From positions 199,258-263,257 of the forward strand of contig CAZVFC010000005.1 of NCBI GenBank assembly GCA_964625855.1: a DNA stretch of 64,000 nt. The letters run 5' to 3'. Positions 1 through 9,276 of the stretch are shown here, piece after piece. A program made the position numbers and the translations under genes. The notes beneath the pieces are model-generated. The model was not told the origin of the DNA. It worked only from the letters and a program-made list of their open reading frames with translations, and did not search any database. Positions within the stretch are counted from its first letter, which is position 1. The number at the start of each line of letters is the position of its first letter. Origin of the DNA: JAPLUA01 sp964625855. Its GTDB lineage: Bacteria; Verrucomicrobiota; Verrucomicrobiia; Limisphaerales; UBA8199.

Positions 1-1345
1 TGTTTACAATAAACAAGCCGCTGGCTAACATAACTGCAGTAGCTAAGCAAGGCTTGAAAGCTGCTCGATAGAAGTCACTAGGCTTAACTGGAGTTCCTTT
101 CACAGCAAACGCTAGCAAGGGATGAAACAGTGCGTAAACGCTCACGCAATAGGCAACGGCAATTCCCTTTGCGCCCCAAATGAGACCGACACATACCGCC
201 AAGACCGTGCCCCCGGCATTGAATAGACCCCACCAGAACAGGCGTTTTCCCTGGCCGCTGCCAAGGATGACAGTAGTACGCAATGTGCCGACGGTTTCGA
301 TGAAGCCGGCCACCGCAAGCACGCGGAAGAGCTCAGCAGAGCCGATCCATCGGGTACCCAGCAACAAACGGACAATACTGTCCGATAGCGCATACATCAC
401 TCCAACCAGCGGCATCGAAACTGAAGCCAGTATGGAACAGTATTTGATGAAATACGCACGAAATAGGCTGGGATCATTAACCAACCGACTCATAGCCGGA
501 AAGGCTACCTTGTTTAAGGGGTACCGCAGGCTGGAAATAGGGAGCGTCAATAGCGAAAATGCTTTTTCATACAAGCCCAACGGCTGCGGACCCCAAACTC
601 GGCCCAGTAGGATTTTGTCCATATTCTCACGAAAATAGTATGCAACATCAAAGCCAGCGATACCTGCACCAAAATGAAGCAGGTCTTTCACATGTGTATC
701 TCTCCGAGGCCAACTGGGACGAAAGCCGGACACTGACCACAATGCGATGCTATTCCAGAGGGCGCTGATGACACTACTCGCCACTAAGGCCCAATACCCT
801 CCCTGATTTGTTGCGACTATCAACGCTGCAAGAAAACCGGCCAGAAGTGTGCTGAGTTGAATTAGGGCCAATGCTCGAAACCGCATTGCGCGATTCAGCA
901 ATGCAGCGTGTTGTGCCCCCAGACTACTCAGGAATGAAGTGAATGATAATCCAATTGTGACCGACACCAAGTGAGGTTTTCCATAAAACCACGCCACGAA
1001 CGGCGCAGCAGCAATCGTGGCCAACGTGATGGCGGCTCCAAAGGCAACGTTAATAAAGAAGAGGCTACTGACTTGGTCGTGAGCAATATCTTGCTTTTGA
1101 ATCGTGGCTCCTGAGAGTCCAAGATCTCTAAACAAGTTCAGGAACGCGGTCAAAGCAGACACCATTGCCACACAGCCATAATCCTCCGGAGTGAGGATGC
1201 GAGCAAGGGTGGCTACCGAAACTACCGTAATGCAGTGCGAAGCCGCCTGCGCGACAAGCGTCGTCATACCGCCTCTAATTGAGCGCTCTTTAATAGCGGT
1301 GCGACTGGCCGCGGAAATAGGCGCTGATTGATCGCTCAAATCCAT
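1..1345 (-). CDS. Polysaccharide flippase (Wzx/MOP superfamily), C-terminus beyond the window
   Basis: The frame opens at an ATG at 1345 and stays open for 448 codons to the window edge, so the 3' end is missing. The translation alternates long hydrophobic helices with short charged loops. Near residue 75 it has LNLFRDLGLSGATIQKQ, the pattern seen in WzxC/AmsL-type lipopolysaccharide flippases, followed later by YYFRENMDKILLGR and PISSLRYPLNKVAFPAMSRL, also typical of that family. Members move undecaprenyl-linked repeat units across the inner membrane. It lies at the downstream end of the minus-strand exopolysaccharide locus, which fits flipping of the unit made by the neighbouring enzymes. 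The family assignment is firm; the substrate is unknown. Confidence 0.9.
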   Translation of the reverse strand, partial: MDLSDQSAPISAASRTAIKERSIRGGMTTLVAQAASHCITVVSVATLARILTPEDYGCVAMVSALTAFLNLFRDLGLSGATIQKQDIAHDQVSSLFFINVAFGAAITLATIAAAPFVAWFYGKPHLVSVTIGLSFTSFLSSLGAQHAALLNRAMRFRALALIQLSTLLAGFLAALIVATNQGGYWALVASSVISALWNSIALWSVSGFRPSWPRRDTHVKDLLHFGAGIAGFDVAYYFRENMDKILLGRVWGPQPLGLYEKAFSLLTLPISSLRYPLNKVAFPAMSRLVNDPSLFRAYFIKYCSILASVSMPLVGVMYALSDSIVRLLLGTRWIGSAELFRVLAVAGFIETVGTLRTTVILGSGQGKRLFWWGLFNAGGTVLAVCVGLIWGAKGIAVAYCVSVYALFHPLLAFAVKGTPVKPSDFYRAAFKPCLATAVMLASGLFIVN

Positions 1346-1540
1346 TTTACGTCACGCACCACCTGAGGCGAAGCGCCGAATCGCATCGTGCCTCAAACAG
1401 CAGTCGGAAAAGTCGTCCGGTACTATGCCAATAAAGGACATCAATTCTAGTGCCTGAGGCCCACCTGTGCCTCTGACTGTATCAACCGTACAGAATGCCC
1501 TGCTAGAATTCCCTGAATACCCGTAGATTTCGAAGCAAAT

Positions 1541-1804
1541 GTGTGGTTGGAGGGTGCTTTGCGCAGGCGCATCGAGCCCACGCCCAAGGTCGCTGCCATG
1601 CTCCGTTCCCACGAAGAACTCATCCTGAACTGGCTCAGGACCAAAGGCGAAGCTGCCAACCGCCTAGTCGAGGACCTCAACAACAAAGTCCGCGTGGTCA
1701 CCAGAAGATCCCACGGCTTTCGCCGCTGCCATGTCATGCAAACGGTCCTCTCTCATGACGTTGGACCATCAACCGCACCAGAGTTCACCCACAGACGCTG
1801 CTGA
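1541..1804 (+). pseudogene. ISL3-type transposase, C-terminal remnant
   Basis: The 87-residue plus-strand frame reads HEELILNWLRTKGEAANRLVEDLNNKVRVVTRRSHGFRR and ends PEFTHRRC. This closely matches the C-terminus of the DDE_Tnp_ISL3 group, which has the pattern HxxLLNWFRAKGxxSSGxVEGxNNKxxxxTRxxxGFR with a THRFC-type end. The DDE catalytic core and N-terminus are absent, and no terminal inverted repeats were seen. It runs opposite to all surrounding exopolysaccharide genes. It is a dead fragment left by an old insertion. Confidence 0.75.
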
Positions 1805-1810
1805 CGCGGC

Positions 1811-3556
1811 CTATCTAGGAACGCTGTTCGTAATGACACGCAAATTCGTTGGACTTCGCAGCCCTTGTTCCTTCGAACCGACTTGCGACTCGTAGGCGCC
1901 CATGTCTGGCGCGGACCCATTGTAGGCCAACGACACGCCCTGACCGTTGGTCCAGGACATTGCCCGGTCCAAGTACAGCACATTGTTGGTCCAGTCGTTC
2001 TGCAGCACGACCGCCCTATTGGTCTGGCCTTGGAGCTGGATCGTGTCACCCGTCACAATCCGGTTGCCGTCGCTGAAATAGAGCGAGTTATCCACCGAAA
2101 GCGCTGTCCCGTTGTCGGCGCTGGTTGCAAACGCCAGCCACGTCCCGGCGTCAATGCACGGGCTGTTTGTCTGCAACCGGAAGTCTGGTACATTCGTTGC
2201 GTTGTAACATTCAAACCAGTCGCTTGCGTTGGTGATGAACTGCAAGCCATTGGTGCCGACAAAGAGCGGGTCGGATGCGGCGTTGGTGAAGTTCCCGCGA
2301 AACTCCTGATATAATAGAATGTCCGGGTCAACGTTTGCCGGATGATTCCGCCAAATGATATTGTTCACCACAAAGTTGTTTGTGCGCCTGCCTTCGAGTG
2401 TGCTCATACTTAGGCCGCAGGAGTACGCTTGCATCCCTCGCCCGCCGTAAACGTGGGAAAGCCCGTTCTTGTATAGGACGTTCCCGTATACTGCATTAGA
2501 TGTGCTCAACGAAGCCCCTCCCGCTGTGTTGAAGAAGATTCCTGCCGCCAGGCTGTAAGCGATGGCGTTGAAACGATAGATGCTCTGCCGCGTGCCCAGC
2601 TCAATCCCGAATGCGCCGTCGTCGTCGGGCGGCGGCCCCGTGTAAAGAAAAGTATTGTGCTCCCACACATTGCGCATGTCAATTTGGAATGTTCCCGCAT
2701 CGCCTGGCTTCATGTGGCGATTCCCGTAAGCCCCATAGACATTCGTCTCGACGGTCTGCCCGATGCTCATCGTGTAGCAACTCGCACTGGTACGAAGGTG
2801 CGGTGAGTTTACAAACAGGTTGCCCCGAAATACATTGTATGCCGAATACACCGCCAAATTGTCGTGCCCGCCCCAGAAGAAGCGGTTGCTAACCACCAAA
2901 TTGTAGAACATGGGATTATCGTTGTCTGGGTCGCCGATGCTCAAATGCGTTCCGCTGTCGTTGCAGGCTTCCGTTACCGCGGCCCACTTGATGAATGTAC
3001 AATTGCTGATCGTAGTGTATTGCGAGTTTCCGAAGATCTGCACGCCGGAATATCCTGCATCATTCGGCATCCATCCGAACCTGCAGTTTTTCCATACCAT
3101 ATTGGTGCAGCCATTTTGCCACACTGACTGGTAGCAGTTGCTAAATGTGATCCCGTCGAAAACCCACCAGCTAAGATGGCTTATCAACACGCCGCGATAT
3201 GGGCTCGTCTGGTCGCACACTATCACAGTGTCGCCGGGATAGGCAGCAACAGTGATCGGCGCGTTTGGCGTGCCAGGCAGCCCCTCGCCGTCTCCGGAGA
3301 GTGCGATTGCGTTAGTGTTACCACGGTATACTCCGGCGCGCAAGAACACTGTGTCTCCGGGTTGCAGATACTTGTACGGGTACGGCGGCCATTTGGCCGC
3401 TCGCTGAATGGTCTGCCAGGGGGCATCAATCGTGCCAGGATTCGAGTCTCTGCCGGCAAGCGAATCCACGTAGTACTTCGCCGCGTGGCAGCAATGTGCG
3501 GACCCGAGCGCAAACAGAGTTGCGACACCCAGGAGGACTCCAAGTTGCATTTTCAT
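1811..3556 (-). CDS. Secreted right-handed parallel beta-helix protein (pectate-lyase-like fold)
   Basis: The protein begins with MKMQLGVLLGVATLFALGSA, a clear signal peptide, and then YYVDSLAGRDSNPGTIDAPW, the DUF1565-type opening of secreted beta-helix proteins. The body is rich in N-x-V/F-x-x-N turns typical of right-handed helix coils. The end reads APDMGAYES, common in choice-of-anchor Q type proteins. I chose the ATG at 3556 because it starts the signal peptide; the frame also allows a start at 3592. In exopolysaccharide loci such proteins are often lyases, hydrolases or epimerases acting on the polymer outside the cytoplasm. No catalytic residue can be named from sequence alone. The gene sits between an ISL3 remnant and an IS66 remnant. 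Confidence 0.85.
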   Translation of the reverse strand: MKMQLGVLLGVATLFALGSAHCCHAAKYYVDSLAGRDSNPGTIDAPWQTIQRAAKWPPYPYKYLQPGDTVFLRAGVYRGNTNAIALSGDGEGLPGTPNAPITVAAYPGDTVIVCDQTSPYRGVLISHLSWWVFDGITFSNCYQSVWQNGCTNMVWKNCRFGWMPNDAGYSGVQIFGNSQYTTISNCTFIKWAAVTEACNDSGTHLSIGDPDNDNPMFYNLVVSNRFFWGGHDNLAVYSAYNVFRGNLFVNSPHLRTSASCYTMSIGQTVETNVYGAYGNRHMKPGDAGTFQIDMRNVWEHNTFLYTGPPPDDDGAFGIELGTRQSIYRFNAIAYSLAAGIFFNTAGGASLSTSNAVYGNVLYKNGLSHVYGGRGMQAYSCGLSMSTLEGRRTNNFVVNNIIWRNHPANVDPDILLYQEFRGNFTNAASDPLFVGTNGLQFITNASDWFECYNATNVPDFRLQTNSPCIDAGTWLAFATSADNGTALSVDNSLYFSDGNRIVTGDTIQLQGQTNRAVVLQNDWTNNVLYLDRAMSWTNGQGVSLAYNGSAPDMGAYESQVGSKEQGLRSPTNLRVITNSVPR

Positions 3557-3659
3557 ACGTACGAGTCTACACCCAACGCAGAAATCGTGCAAGACGGTTT
3601 ACCGTAAGCGTCGTTAGGGATACAGGTCCGAGCAAACTCGGGGCGTCCTGAGGTGGCGG

Positions 3660-4199
3660 CTATTGGACTGCGGCGCGTCGAGCGTGGCGAGCTTTGCTCC
3701 ACCGGTCCGGGAGAAGTTCTCGGACTTGATCGGAGGTCATCAAGGCCAGGCGTGCGAGAATATCGGTGAGATATTCTTGAGGGTTGATGCCGTGACGGCG
3801 GCAGCTTTGGATGAGGGTGTAAATGACGGCGCTGCGCCAACCTGCATCCGGGTGCCCGATAAAGAGCCAACGGCGCTTTCCTACCGCGGAAGGTCTCACG
3901 TCGTTCTCGACGAGGTTGGAGTCGATTTCGAACCGCCCGTCCCGCAGATATCCGACCAGGGCCGTGTATTCGTTGAGCAAATAGGGGACGGCTTTGCTCA
4001 GGGTGCTCTTGGGGAGCACCCGCGGGTCGCCCCCGATCACCTCGGCCCGCCGCTTCATGGCCAGCCAGAGGGGGGAGTGCCTTCGGAGTCGGCCCTTCCG
4101 TCGCTGTTCGGGGCTGGCCTCCTTGAGCTGTCGTTCTAGTTGATAGAGTTGGCGCATCTGCCCGATGAACCACACAGCTTCCGAGCAGGATTCCAGCAA
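3660..4199 (-). pseudogene. IS66-family transposase, C-terminal remnant
   Basis: The 179-residue frame contains the hallmarks of the IS66 transposase C-terminus: YLLNEYTALVGYLRDGRFEIDSN, then LVENDVRPSAVGKRRWLFIG, then AVIYTLIQSCRRHGINPQEYL, and finally RELLPDRW. A complete IS66 TnpC is about 500 residues, so roughly two thirds are missing at the N-terminus. The best start is a TTG with an in-frame TAG two codons upstream, showing the gene is cut. No TnpA or TnpB partner is nearby. It is a decayed insertion between the beta-helix gene and the acetyltransferase gene. Confidence 0.85.
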
Positions 4200-4305
4200 G
4201 GCCTAAAGCTACCAGACTTGCCTGGCGCATCGGCAAGCAAACGAGCACCGCTCCCTCTGATCTTCCCCTGTCATTGAATAGAGGTTCGAACCGCCCTTTC
4301 ATTGG

Positions 4306-5457
4306 CTAGCGCCCGAAAGTGCGCTTCCAGCGTGTGCGCACTGTGTTAAGCGCCCCCAGGCGGATCAGCAATCGCTTAATGGACTGGTGGCCTCTCTCAT
4401 TGAGCCCACTTATCATGTTTGCAAGGAGGCCACGCAAGGAGTCCCGGTAAACGCGCACTGACGCCTCGTCATAGGCGCTGTCACCAAACCTCTCTTTGTA
4501 CGCCGCGGTTCCATGCCCAAAATCAATAAGCTTGGTGCTCGTACCACAATGGTCAGCCAAGAGTCTGACGAGCAGAACTGTGCCTACCTCGAATTTTCGA
4601 TAGTCAGCGCAATAGCCCGTTAGGTCGAGGTGGAGAGCGTTCTGGACCGAGGTTGCCATCCAGAACGCCGCTGGCTGATCCCGTATGTAAAGAACATAGC
4701 CGCGAAGAGCCCCCTGCTTTGCGCGAAGTCTACACTTGGCTAATTCTTCCTCATCGCCCACAAAGGCACCGAGGCCAATTTCGCTCTGCCACGATTTGAC
4801 CGACACCAGCTTCATGTCTCGGCAAAACTCACCGACCGTCGTCTCATCCTTAAACACCCGCACTGTCCACTGGCCCGGAAAGCTTTTATCAAGGACCGTG
4901 TTTAGTCTTTTCAGCCAATACCGATGCTTCTTGCTGTGGCGGCTTAATAGTTCTTCAAAAGTATCCGGCAAGGACAGTGTCCAATGCGGACCTCGAGTAA
5001 AACCCAGGTCGCGGCAATACCACGGTGTATGCTGGTATGCCAGGAGCTGGAACAACGGGTACGAACAGGGAACGTAGCCGAAGAAGAGCTGGTCGAGTCG
5101 TCTTTCTCTCAGAAGACGAAGCGCACGATCAAGGAGCGCTTTACTCGCCTCCTCGGAATTGTCCCCAATCAATCCGCCATCTACAATGGTCAGACGTCTT
5201 ACCAGCAGGGTGCGCACGCGAAGATACCCCACCCGCAATGGCAGGCGTACATTCTCGATGCGGCCCGCCCAAATGGCCCGGACCTTGCCACCATTCTTCA
5301 ATGCGAAGACGCATGGACCTAGCACTTCACAGCGGAAGCTATTACCAAGGCTGTAAAACTCACGATCCACATTGGTAGGCCGTTGCAGTTCACGCCAGTC
5401 GTTAGCAAGTGTATCGATCTCTGACTCTGAACAGAGCGTTAGGATTGTGCGATTCAT
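4306..5457 (-). CDS. CelD/BcsL-like GNAT acetyltransferase (BioF2-like domain)
   Basis: The product has the two-lobed layout of BioF2-like acetyltransferases (PF13480). Motifs include LLSRHSKKHRYWLKR in the first half and, in the second, RGYVLYIRDQPAAFWM, HLDLTGYCADYRKFEVGTVLL and LIDFGHGTAAYKERFGD. The last string matches the conserved FGxGxxxYKxxFG of the CelD family. Members acetylate or otherwise acylate polysaccharide precursors in cellulose and exopolysaccharide loci. The ATG at 5457 is preferred because homologous sequence begins there; longer starts at 5463 and 5547 are possible. It is one of three FemAB/GNAT-like genes in this locus. Substrate unknown. Confidence 0.8.
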   Translation of the reverse strand: MNRTILTLCSESEIDTLANDWRELQRPTNVDREFYSLGNSFRCEVLGPCVFALKNGGKVRAIWAGRIENVRLPLRVGYLRVRTLLVRRLTIVDGGLIGDNSEEASKALLDRALRLLRERRLDQLFFGYVPCSYPLFQLLAYQHTPWYCRDLGFTRGPHWTLSLPDTFEELLSRHSKKHRYWLKRLNTVLDKSFPGQWTVRVFKDETTVGEFCRDMKLVSVKSWQSEIGLGAFVGDEEELAKCRLRAKQGALRGYVLYIRDQPAAFWMATSVQNALHLDLTGYCADYRKFEVGTVLLVRLLADHCGTSTKLIDFGHGTAAYKERFGDSAYDEASVRVYRDSLRGLLANMISGLNERGHQSIKRLLIRLGALNTVRTRWKRTFGR

Positions 5458-5463
5458 ATGCAT

Positions 5464-5848
5464 CGCAGCGCCGGTTCTAAGCTTATGATGAAGGCTGTGC
5501 ACAGCACCCCAACGGGCGGTTGAAAAGACACCATGTTCGTGATCCACGTCTTAGTCATGAATTTGGGTTCTGCAGTCAGAAATCGGGTCTGCAAGCCGCT
5601 GAAAGTGGTGATAACACGCATACGCCGGCGTTCTGATCGGCCCGCCAACTGGTCCGACTCGGTTCAGCATTCGACGCGGGGCGCTCATCAGATCGTCTTT
5701 CATGGGCTTCACCTCTCCGCAGTCTGAAAAAGCGGACAGGTTTGGGTCCGCACCCCGCAGCACAGCGAGATTGATGAAAAGCCCGCCAATATTCAGGAAA
5801 TTACGATCCGTGTGTCAGGAGTTTTGGGGTCAGCAATCGGCCTTGGGG
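5464..5848. other. Intergenic spacer, no recognised content
   Basis: Between the acetyltransferase and the MBOAT gene there are about 385 bases without a convincing gene. A short minus-strand frame (5551 to 5763) has no recognisable domain and no clear start signal. I see no tRNA, transposon end or strong terminator. Confidence 0.5.
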
Positions 5849-7285
5849 CTAGAACTGGAAATAAATGAAGGGGGCGGAATCAGTAGCCCCAAAGCTCACG
5901 AGCACCAGCAACAAAACGGTGTAGGCGAGAATCCGCGACGGCACGGATTCTCGAGGGATGGACTGGGCCCAGTTGCGATCCTTGTTTACCAGCAGATGCG
6001 TGGCGCACAACGCAAGGAACGCCGGCAGGATGTACGGTGAGAGCATGCGGGTACCGTCGTTGGCCCACGTGACCATGCGGTTCAAGTATTCACAGGCTGC
6101 GCCCCAGGTTTGGGCGCGAAAGAAAACCCAGCCGACCAACACCACGCTCAAGGTCAATACACGGGCCACAATGGTTGAGGCGACCTGCACGCCGGGAATA
6201 GCCTTGAGCGAGCGCAGCGGCGCCCACGCCTTCCACCCCTGGTGTGCAGCCAGGGCAGCCCCATGGATGCCGCCCCAGAAAACAAAATTCCAACTCGCAC
6301 CGTGCCACAATCCGCACAGAAGCATCGTCACCATCAGGTTGAGCGACGTGCGGAGCGTGGCGTTGTGGTAATCCCGGGTGGCGATTTCGCGGGGGATAAA
6401 CACGTAATCGCGGAACCACGCCGAGAGACTAATGTGCCAGCGTCGCCAGAATTCCGTTATCGTGACCGAGCTATACGGCATCTGGAAGTTTTCCATTAAC
6501 CTGAAGCCCAGCAGGCGCGCACAGCCGATCGCCATGTCCGAGTAGCCGGAGAAGTCGCAGTAGATCTGGATGCCATAGCCAATGGCTCCTTGCAGCAGCG
6601 TGAAGCCATCATAGCTGCCAGGGGCAGCAAAAATCAGGTCAACGTGGGGAGCGATCTGATCGGCGATGACAAGCTTCTTCACGGCGCCCAGACCGAACTG
6701 GACCAGGCCCGTTTCGATGTCCACGGCGCTGGCGCGCACGGGCCGCGCCAGTTGAGGCATGAAGCTTGCGGCACGCTCGATGGGCCCCGCCAGCACCTTC
6801 GGGAAGAAAGCAAGAAACAGCGCATAATCCCGCCCGCTCCGACAGGGAGCAATTCGTTCGTAATAAACATCCATCACATAAGCCAGGCTCGCAAACGTAA
6901 AGTACGAGATAGCGGGGGGCATGATGATATCGAAATGCGGGGCAGTGAAGCTCAGGCCTAGCGCGCGTAATCCGATGCAGGCACTGTCACAAATGAAGTT
7001 AAGGTACTTAAATGCGCCCAGTATCCCCAGATTACCCACGAGGCTGACTACGAGCAGGCGTTTTCGATCGGTTGGACTTTCCGTTTGCTCAAGCCTTCGG
7101 CCCAGACAGTAATCCATGACCGAAACGAAAATAATTGCCAGGGTGCAGGGGAGGCTCCAACTGAGGACCAGACAGTAGCTGGCCACCAGGACAAACCATT
7201 TCTCCGCGACGAAATTGCGCAGGCATCCACGCAACAATGCCACCGCCAGAAAGAAGAATAGAAATTCGAACGAGGTGAACTCCAT
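5849..7285 (-). CDS. MBOAT-family membrane O-acyltransferase (AlgI/DltB-like)
   Basis: This 478-residue polytopic protein carries the MBOAT signature. SYFTFASLAYVMDVYY and PKVLAGPIERA occur in the first half, then GIQIYCDFSGYSDMAIGCARLLG, then SSVTITEFWRRWHISLSAWF, and LCGLWHGASWNFVFWGGIHG with the catalytic histidine. AlgI and DltB relatives transfer acyl groups across the inner membrane onto extracytoplasmic polymers. The ATG at 7285 begins MEFTSFEFLFFF, the usual family start; a TTG at 7342 gives a longer frame. It is the last gene of a tight minus-strand set with an acyl carrier protein 81 bases upstream, then an AMP-forming ligase and an SGNH protein. Together these mirror DltB, DltC, DltA and DltD. 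The acyl group is not known. Confidence 0.93.
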   Translation of the reverse strand: MEFTSFEFLFFFLAVALLRGCLRNFVAEKWFVLVASYCLVLSWSLPCTLAIIFVSVMDYCLGRRLEQTESPTDRKRLLVVSLVGNLGILGAFKYLNFICDSACIGLRALGLSFTAPHFDIIMPPAISYFTFASLAYVMDVYYERIAPCRSGRDYALFLAFFPKVLAGPIERAASFMPQLARPVRASAVDIETGLVQFGLGAVKKLVIADQIAPHVDLIFAAPGSYDGFTLLQGAIGYGIQIYCDFSGYSDMAIGCARLLGFRLMENFQMPYSSVTITEFWRRWHISLSAWFRDYVFIPREIATRDYHNATLRTSLNLMVTMLLCGLWHGASWNFVFWGGIHGAALAAHQGWKAWAPLRSLKAIPGVQVASTIVARVLTLSVVLVGWVFFRAQTWGAACEYLNRMVTWANDGTRMLSPYILPAFLALCATHLLVNKDRNWAQSIPRESVPSRILAYTVLLLVLVSFGATDSAPFIYFQF

Positions 7286-7366
7286 CAATACTGGGGTGCC
7301 CGGAGCGGCTTCCAGGCTCTCCGACAGGGCGCCACTGACCAAGAGTCATGGGCGCCAGCCATCCGG

Positions 7367-7600
7367 TCACGATACCTTGCTTTCAATGGCTCGCAGGAGG
7401 TCTCCAACGTTTTTGAAGGCCAGAATCTCTCTCTGGGCAAACCTGATCCCAAATGCCTTTTCGATAGCCAGAATCAGGTTGACGTGCGAAATGGAATCCC
7501 AGCCGTCCACGTCGTTCGCAGTCATCTCAGGGCGGATGTTGATATCCTCGTTGTCAAAAACGCTTTGGAATACGCAGTTTAGTTTCTCAATGTTGCTCAT
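7367..7600 (-). CDS. Acyl carrier protein
   Basis: A 77-residue acidic protein starting at the ATG at 7600. It shows DVDGWDSISHVNLILAIEKA, where the serine of DS is the expected 4'-phosphopantetheine attachment site, followed by a typical helix-III end (NVGDLLRAIE). The length is normal for a discrete carrier protein. It starts 16 bases after the ligase gene and ends 81 bases before the MBOAT gene, so co-transcription is very likely. A dedicated carrier beside a ligase and an MBOAT suggests it carries an activated acyl group to the membrane acyltransferase, as DltC does in D-alanylation. Some exosortase-linked exopolysaccharide loci also contain an ACP and ligase. Confidence 0.92.
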   Translation of the reverse strand: MSNIEKLNCVFQSVFDNEDINIRPEMTANDVDGWDSISHVNLILAIEKAFGIRFAQREILAFKNVGDLLRAIESKVS

Positions 7601-7616
7601 AGGTTCGTGAGAATGC

Positions 7617-9245
7617 TCAAATGTCCATCGCGGATGTGTCGCCAGCATCGGTCCCCGTATAACGCGCTTTGAGAACCCGCCGCATGATCTTCCCGCTTTT
7701 GGTCTTGGGAATATTCGCCACGACCAAGAATTCCTGAGGTGTGGCCACGCTCGACACGCGGTTCGAGACATGGAGGCGTGCTTTCAGCTCCAAATCGCTA
7801 TTCCACTCACAGTTCTTTCGGAGCGCCACAAAGGCGACCACCTTCTCCCAGTGCAGATCATCCGGAGCGCCAATCACACCCGACTCCGCGATACCTTCCA
7901 CCTCCAAAAGTGCACTTTCCACTTCGAATGGGCTCACCAAATGCCCTGAGGTGTTGATGACATCGTCACTGCGCCCTTGGAACCAGTAATAGCCATCTTG
8001 GTCACGAAAAGCGGTGTCGCCGGTCATGTACCAGCCATTCTTAAACTTGGATTGGTAAACATCCTGGTGGTGAAAGTAGGAGATGAACATCGAGTCCCAG
8101 CCCGGCCTTAAGCAGAGGTGGCCCTTTTCCTTGTCCGGAACGGCCCGGCCATCATCAGCCAGGATCGCGGCCTGGACCCATGGCAGCGGCTGGCCCATGG
8201 ACCCTGGCTTAATTGGTAATCCGGGGCGATTGGTGATCATGATCGCCCCGGTTTCGGTCTGCCACCATGTATCATAGATATCGTGACCCAGGATCTTTCT
8301 TCCCCAATTGATCACCTCGGGATTCAAGGGTTCCCCGACACTGAAAACATGACGAAGCTTTGAAAACGTGAAGGGCTTGAACAGCGCGGGATCTTCCCGC
8401 ATTAGCATGCGCAGGGCGGTGGGGGAGGTGTACCATACAGTGACCCCAAATTCTTCCAGTATTTGCAGCCACTGCTCGGCATTGTAGGCGCCTCCAAAGT
8501 GCACCTGGGTGACACCAAGGCTCCAGGGTCCAATGATGCCGTAAGACGTGCCGGTGACCCAGGCGTGATCCGCGGTGCACCAGTAGAGATCGCCGGCTTG
8601 TAGGTTCAGCACTTCCGCTGCCGTGCGATTCTGCAGCAGCACGCTGCGATGACAATGCAAGGCGCCTTTAGGCTTGCCGGTCGAACCCGAGGTGTAATGC
8701 AGCACCGACGGAGTCTCGGGCGGGGTACTCGGAGTTTCGAATCGGTCAGAGGCTCTTCCCATCAGCCGGCAATAGCTAAGAATGCTGGAGGATTCATCAT
8801 CATCGGCGTCCACGAGGATGATGTACTTGAGCGCCGGGAGTTGCGTGCGGATGCGCAACAACTTCTTGAGGTAGCTTCGGCGCGTGAGGACGACGCTTGC
8901 CTCCGCATCGCCCAAACGATCGAGCAGGGCCTCCTCGCCGAAATTGGAGAACAAAGTGCCAGCAATAAGCTGGAGCTTCAGAGCGCCGAGCAAGGCAAAG
9001 AATACGTCTGGCATCTTGGGGAGAAAGATAAAGAATACATCCCCGGCAGATAGTCCCAGATTCTGCAGGGCGTTCGCAAAGCGCGAGCTCTGCTGCTCCA
9101 AATCGCCAAAGGTGAAGTTGGCTCGCTCCTCATGAGCGCCCAGCCAGCGCATGGCGATCTTGTCCCCCAAACCCCGATCGCACTGAAGGCGGGCGCAGAT
9201 GTGCCCAATATTATACTGCCCGTCTTGGATGACACACTTGTTCAT
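7617..9245 (-). CDS. AMP-forming acyl ligase (ANL superfamily, acetyl/acyl-CoA synthetase-like)
   Basis: The 542-residue product has the complete ANL core: the phosphate-binding loop HYTSGSTGKPKG, the A5-type motif DTWWQTETGA, YMTGDTAF for ribose binding, the hinge FQGRSDDVINTSGHLVSP, and the catalytic lysine in PKTKSGKIMRR near the C-terminus. WWQTETG is typical of acetyl- and short/medium-chain acyl-CoA synthetases rather than of DltA. The ATG at 9245 is preferred; an in-frame start at 9272 exists. It is placed 31 bases after the SGNH gene and 16 bases before the carrier protein. The likely role is to activate a carboxylic acid as its adenylate and load CoA or the adjacent carrier protein. 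Which acid it uses cannot be read from sequence. Confidence 0.92.
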   Translation of the reverse strand: MNKCVIQDGQYNIGHICARLQCDRGLGDKIAMRWLGAHEERANFTFGDLEQQSSRFANALQNLGLSAGDVFFIFLPKMPDVFFALLGALKLQLIAGTLFSNFGEEALLDRLGDAEASVVLTRRSYLKKLLRIRTQLPALKYIILVDADDDESSSILSYCRLMGRASDRFETPSTPPETPSVLHYTSGSTGKPKGALHCHRSVLLQNRTAAEVLNLQAGDLYWCTADHAWVTGTSYGIIGPWSLGVTQVHFGGAYNAEQWLQILEEFGVTVWYTSPTALRMLMREDPALFKPFTFSKLRHVFSVGEPLNPEVINWGRKILGHDIYDTWWQTETGAIMITNRPGLPIKPGSMGQPLPWVQAAILADDGRAVPDKEKGHLCLRPGWDSMFISYFHHQDVYQSKFKNGWYMTGDTAFRDQDGYYWFQGRSDDVINTSGHLVSPFEVESALLEVEGIAESGVIGAPDDLHWEKVVAFVALRKNCEWNSDLELKARLHVSNRVSSVATPQEFLVVANIPKTKSGKIMRRVLKARYTGTDAGDTSAMDI

Positions 9246-9276
9246 AAGGCCAATTCTCGAGTTTACGATCAACCAG

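Noticed and set aside
3553..4302. Alternative minus-strand frame through the IS66 remnant
   Set aside because: Only the 3660-4199 frame matches IS66; the longer one is out of phase with it and rich in Arg and Pro without meaning.
5551..5763. Short minus-strand gene in the spacer before the acetyltransferase
   Set aside because: No family, no convincing start signal and no supporting context, so it was left as spacer.
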